DNA of 7,875 nucleotides. It comes from an uncultured Clostridia bacterium. GTDB taxonomy: Bacteria; Bacillota; Clostridia; TANB77; CAG-508. A program made the translations under genes and the position numbers. Below the pieces are notes generated by a model, which ran no database searches, was not told where the DNA came from, and saw nothing but the letters and a program-made list of their open reading frames with translations. Location of the stretch: assembly GCA_947589135.1 (NCBI GenBank), contig CANPZT010000061.1:1-7875 (forward strand). The letters are read 5' to 3'. How positions within the stretch are numbered: the first letter of the stretch is position 1; each line of letters opens with the position of its first letter. Positions 6,269 to 7,875 of this stretch are shown piece by piece.

Positions 6269-7144
6269 ATGAAGAAAAAAAACGATTTAACTTTTAAAGA
6301 AACAATTGGGAACAATAATAAATTCTCAAACAAAGGAATAACTCTAATAGCATTGGTAATAACCATAATAGTATTATTAATTTTAGCAGGAGTAACAATA
6401 GCAACATTAACAGGAAATGATAATTTGTTCAAAAGAGCAGAACAAGCAGAGGAAGAAACAAAAAAGGGAGAAGCAACAGAAAAAATAAATTTAAAAATAA
6501 CAAATATGCAAATAAGTAGTTATGCAGAAAATGAGCAAATGCCAACATTACAATATTTAGCAGATGGATTTTGCAAAGATAAAGAAATAGAATATGTTGA
6601 TTTAAAAACAAAAAAATATGCAAGTTTACAAACAGCACAAACAGAAGGTGAATTTTTATTGCCACAAATTGATGCCCAAAATGCAGAATCAATATTTGTA
6701 AAATTAATAGAATACCCATATGAGTTTGAAATAAACAAATCCTTACAACTAGCTAGTATTGATGGAATAAAATTAGCAACAAATCAAACAGATGAAAATA
6801 ATAATTTTTCAAAAGAAGATCAAATTGTAGGAACATGGATAGATGGAGAACCATTATACAGAAAAATGATTAATATTGACCCTGAAAGTTCAACAGGTGT
6901 AAAACATTATACTATTGATATAGCAAATGTAGATTATATTACTGTAGATGAAAGTCATTCTTATATAGAAAACTATACAGATGGTAAAAAAGAATATATA
7001 CCTATAAAAAATATTTGGGATACTGGAAATACTGGTGGATTTACACTTATTGTTAGTGAAAGTAATATAGAATTTCAATGGTATAGAAATAAATGGCAAA
7101 ATTGTCCAGCAGTAATAACATTTGAATATACAAAAAAAAAGTAA
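6269..7144 (+). CDS. Pilin-like protein with prepilin-type leader and variable C-terminal module
   Basis: The product is 291 residues from the ATG that follows TGGAGGAG; an in-frame ATG at 6233 has no ribosome binding site. The N terminus is basic and polar with a prepilin peptidase-like site, NKG|ITLIAL, after Gly23. A hydrophobic helix follows (24-46) and then a charged coil-like helix (52-80), as in type IV pilins and pseudopilins. Position +5 is Ala, not the usual Glu. From about residue 184 a module starts EDQIVGTWIDGEPLYRK and ends ITFEYTKK; the partial gene at 7570-7875 has a related one. Such GTW-I-G-LY modules also appear in phage tail-type proteins (recollection, not checked). No pilus assembly ATPase, prepilin peptidase or platform gene is in the window. 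A surface or pseudopilus role is inferred; the ligand is unknown. Confidence 0.8.
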   Translation: MKKKNDLTFKETIGNNNKFSNKGITLIALVITIIVLLILAGVTIATLTGNDNLFKRAEQAEEETKKGEATEKINLKITNMQISSYAENEQMPTLQYLADGFCKDKEIEYVDLKTKKYASLQTAQTEGEFLLPQIDAQNAESIFVKLIEYPYEFEINKSLQLASIDGIKLATNQTDENNNFSKEDQIVGTWIDGEPLYRKMINIDPESSTGVKHYTIDIANVDYITVDESHSYIENYTDGKKEYIPIKNIWDTGNTGGFTLIVSESNIEFQWYRNKWQNCPAVITFEYTKKK

Positions 7145-7194
7145 AATGATTTTTAATATGAAATATTAATAGAAAACACAAAATTAATAATATC

Positions 7195-7496
7195 GGAAAG
7201 TTTGTGTAAACTTTAGACTTCTACTGAATCAAAACTTACTTGTCTGTCTCTAAGAATTTTTAAGGTAATATCTTCTTCAGAAGAATGTATTATTTTTTGT
7301 GAATATCCTTAAACAAATCTTTTATTACCTTTTGGATATCGCCTGTCGTCTTTAAATTGTTACTTTTGATAAATTCTTGTATTAGTTTTTTTCTTTCTTC
7401 ACTTATTTTCTATTTTCTTGCCATATTTAAAATCTCCTTATAAAATTTTTATTTTATCATAAAAAGGTTTGTTTTCAAACTTTACACAAATTATTC
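7195..7496 (-). mobile_element. Internally deleted IS256-family remnant (MITE-like)
   Basis: About 300 bases are bounded by imperfect terminal inverted repeats: 7190-7214 and the reverse complement of 7477-7501 agree at 19 of 25 positions, with a shared core TTTGTGTAAA (7201-7210 / 7481-7490). Between them lie two pieces of an IS256-type transposase start. Full-length family members are over 1.2 kb, so most of the element is deleted. The 9-base flanks are not clean target duplications. The remnant lies between two convergent pilin-like genes. It cannot move by itself but could be mobilised by a related transposase. Confidence 0.72.
7213..7424 (-). pseudogene. Degenerate IS256-family transposase N-terminal fragment
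   Basis: Reading the minus strand from ATG at 7424, after AAGGAG (7439-7434), gives MARK, a TAG stop at codon 5 (7412-7410), then KISEERKKLIQEFIKSNNLK and TTGDIQKVIKDLFKDIHKK up to a stop at 7292-7290. This matches the usual start of IS256 (Mutator-type) transposases, in which IS-E-R--LI and a D-Q-LKDLF stretch are typical. In another frame, 7287 to 7213 reads HSSEEDITLKILRDRQVSFD and SVEV, like the conserved PRDR--FEP region that normally lies about 90 residues in. The intervening sequence and the whole catalytic DDE domain are missing, so it is non-functional. Family identity is by recalled motif only. Confidence 0.75.
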
Positions 7497-7521
7497 TATA
7501 TACTCGATTTTTGAAAGATAA

Positions 7522-7542
7522 AAGGCTCATAAAATGAGCCTT
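7522..7542 (-). terminator. Intrinsic terminator of the minus-strand partial gene
   Basis: AAGGCTCAT (7522-7530) and ATGAGCCTT (7534-7542) form a perfect 9-base stem with a 3-base loop. On the minus strand it lies 27 bases after the stop codon at 7570, and is followed by TTTTATCTTT. The GC-containing stem stands out in this AT-rich region. Confidence 0.85.
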
Positions 7543-7569
7543 AAAAAGTGTATTATAAATCATTTGTAA

Positions 7570-7875
7570 TTAATCAGTTGTTTTGGTATATTGTATTGTA
7601 ATATATGAATCAGTAATTAATGAATAAATTGTAGGACCAGCATAAATAGATACTGAATTTCCATTTAAATTTAAAGCAACATACCAATTAGGATTGTCAG
7701 AAAGATAAGGAACAACATAATAATCATTACTATTAGAATTAAATAAAATTCCTGTTCCATTTATTATTTTATCAAGGTTATCTATTGAATGATTTACCGA
7801 TTTCCATCCATTAGTTAATGTTCCAACATTTATTGTCTTTTCATAAAGAGTTTCACCATTTATCCAAGTTCCAAC
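7570..7875 (-). CDS. C-terminal part of a protein related to the pilin-like gene product (partial)
   Basis: The frame is open from the window edge to a TAA at 7572-7570, giving the last 101 residues; the start lies beyond 7875. It begins VGTWINGETLYEKTINVGTL and ends with YITIQYTKTTD. This parallels the module in the 6269-7144 product (VGTWIDGEPLYRKMINI at its start, ITFEYTKKK at its end), with similar spacing (about 100 residues) but divergent middles. In genes I recall, this kind of module follows either a prepilin-type leader or phage structural sequence; the missing N terminus prevents a choice. It converges on the other copy and has its own terminator at 7522-7542. No catalytic motif is visible; a surface or binding role is inferred. 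Confidence 0.72.
   Translation of the reverse strand, partial: VGTWINGETLYEKTINVGTLTNGWKSVNHSIDNLDKIINGTGILFNSNSNDYYVVPYLSDNPNWYVALNLNGNSVSIYAGPTIYSLITDSYITIQYTKTTD

Noticed and set aside
7153..7169. TTAATAT/ATATTAA hairpin just after the pilin-like gene as a terminator
   Set aside because: The stem is seven A/T pairs only and no T-run follows, so it is too weak to call.
1..7875. Defence island, CRISPR, toxin-antitoxin or new multi-gene immune system
   Set aside because: No nuclease-helicase, reverse transcriptase, methylase, TIR-domain or antitoxin-like genes are present. The genes found are housekeeping enzymes, envelope proteins and a transposon relic.

Overview
The window is very AT-rich DNA with strong AGGAGG-type ribosome binding sites, short intergenic gaps and A/T-ending codons. 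Together with the gene content (LemA and HtpX side by side, WG repeats, and a pilin-like protein with a KGITLIAL leader) this points to a low-GC Firmicute, most likely an uncultured or gut-type member of the Clostridia. TGA is used as a stop codon (lemA), so there is no sign of the mycoplasma code. Genus or species cannot be fixed from the sequence alone.

Layout. Positions 1-261 hold no gene, only the putative lemA promoter and ribosome binding site. On the plus strand, lemA (262-819) and an htpX-type M48 membrane protease (990-1895) form the familiar LemA/HtpX pair. A bidirectional stem-loop terminator (1903-1936) separates them from a minus-strand cluster that reads, in transcription order, WG-repeat membrane-anchored protein (5997 to 4477), an unrecognised protein with one C-terminal membrane segment (4453 to 3224), acpS (3209 to 2832) and tatD (2779 to 2000). 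The gaps are small (about 14 to 52 bases), so this looks like one operon driven by a good sigma-A-like promoter at 6025-6053. It couples two housekeeping enzymes, acyl-carrier-protein activation and a metal-dependent nuclease, to two poorly understood envelope proteins.

Divergently from that operon, a pilin-like gene with a prepilin-type leader (6269-7144) starts an accessory-looking right end. It is followed by a roughly 300-base internally deleted IS256-family remnant with terminal inverted repeats. After that comes a minus-strand gene cut by the window edge (7570-7875), whose product shares a C-terminal module (VGTW-I-[DN]-GE-LY at its start) with the pilin-like protein. The two homologous genes are convergent, with the decayed insertion element between them.

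A 32-base dispersed repeat with TGAGACA/TGTCTCA-type ends occurs twice, 29 of 32 bases identical. One copy supplies the stop codon of lemA, and the other sits one base upstream of the -35 element of the WG-acpS-tatD promoter. I see no defence system, CRISPR array, tRNA or rRNA. The most noteworthy material is the paired pilin-like genes with a shared surface module, the decayed IS256 derivative, the dispersed repeat and the unrecognised partner of the WG-repeat protein.
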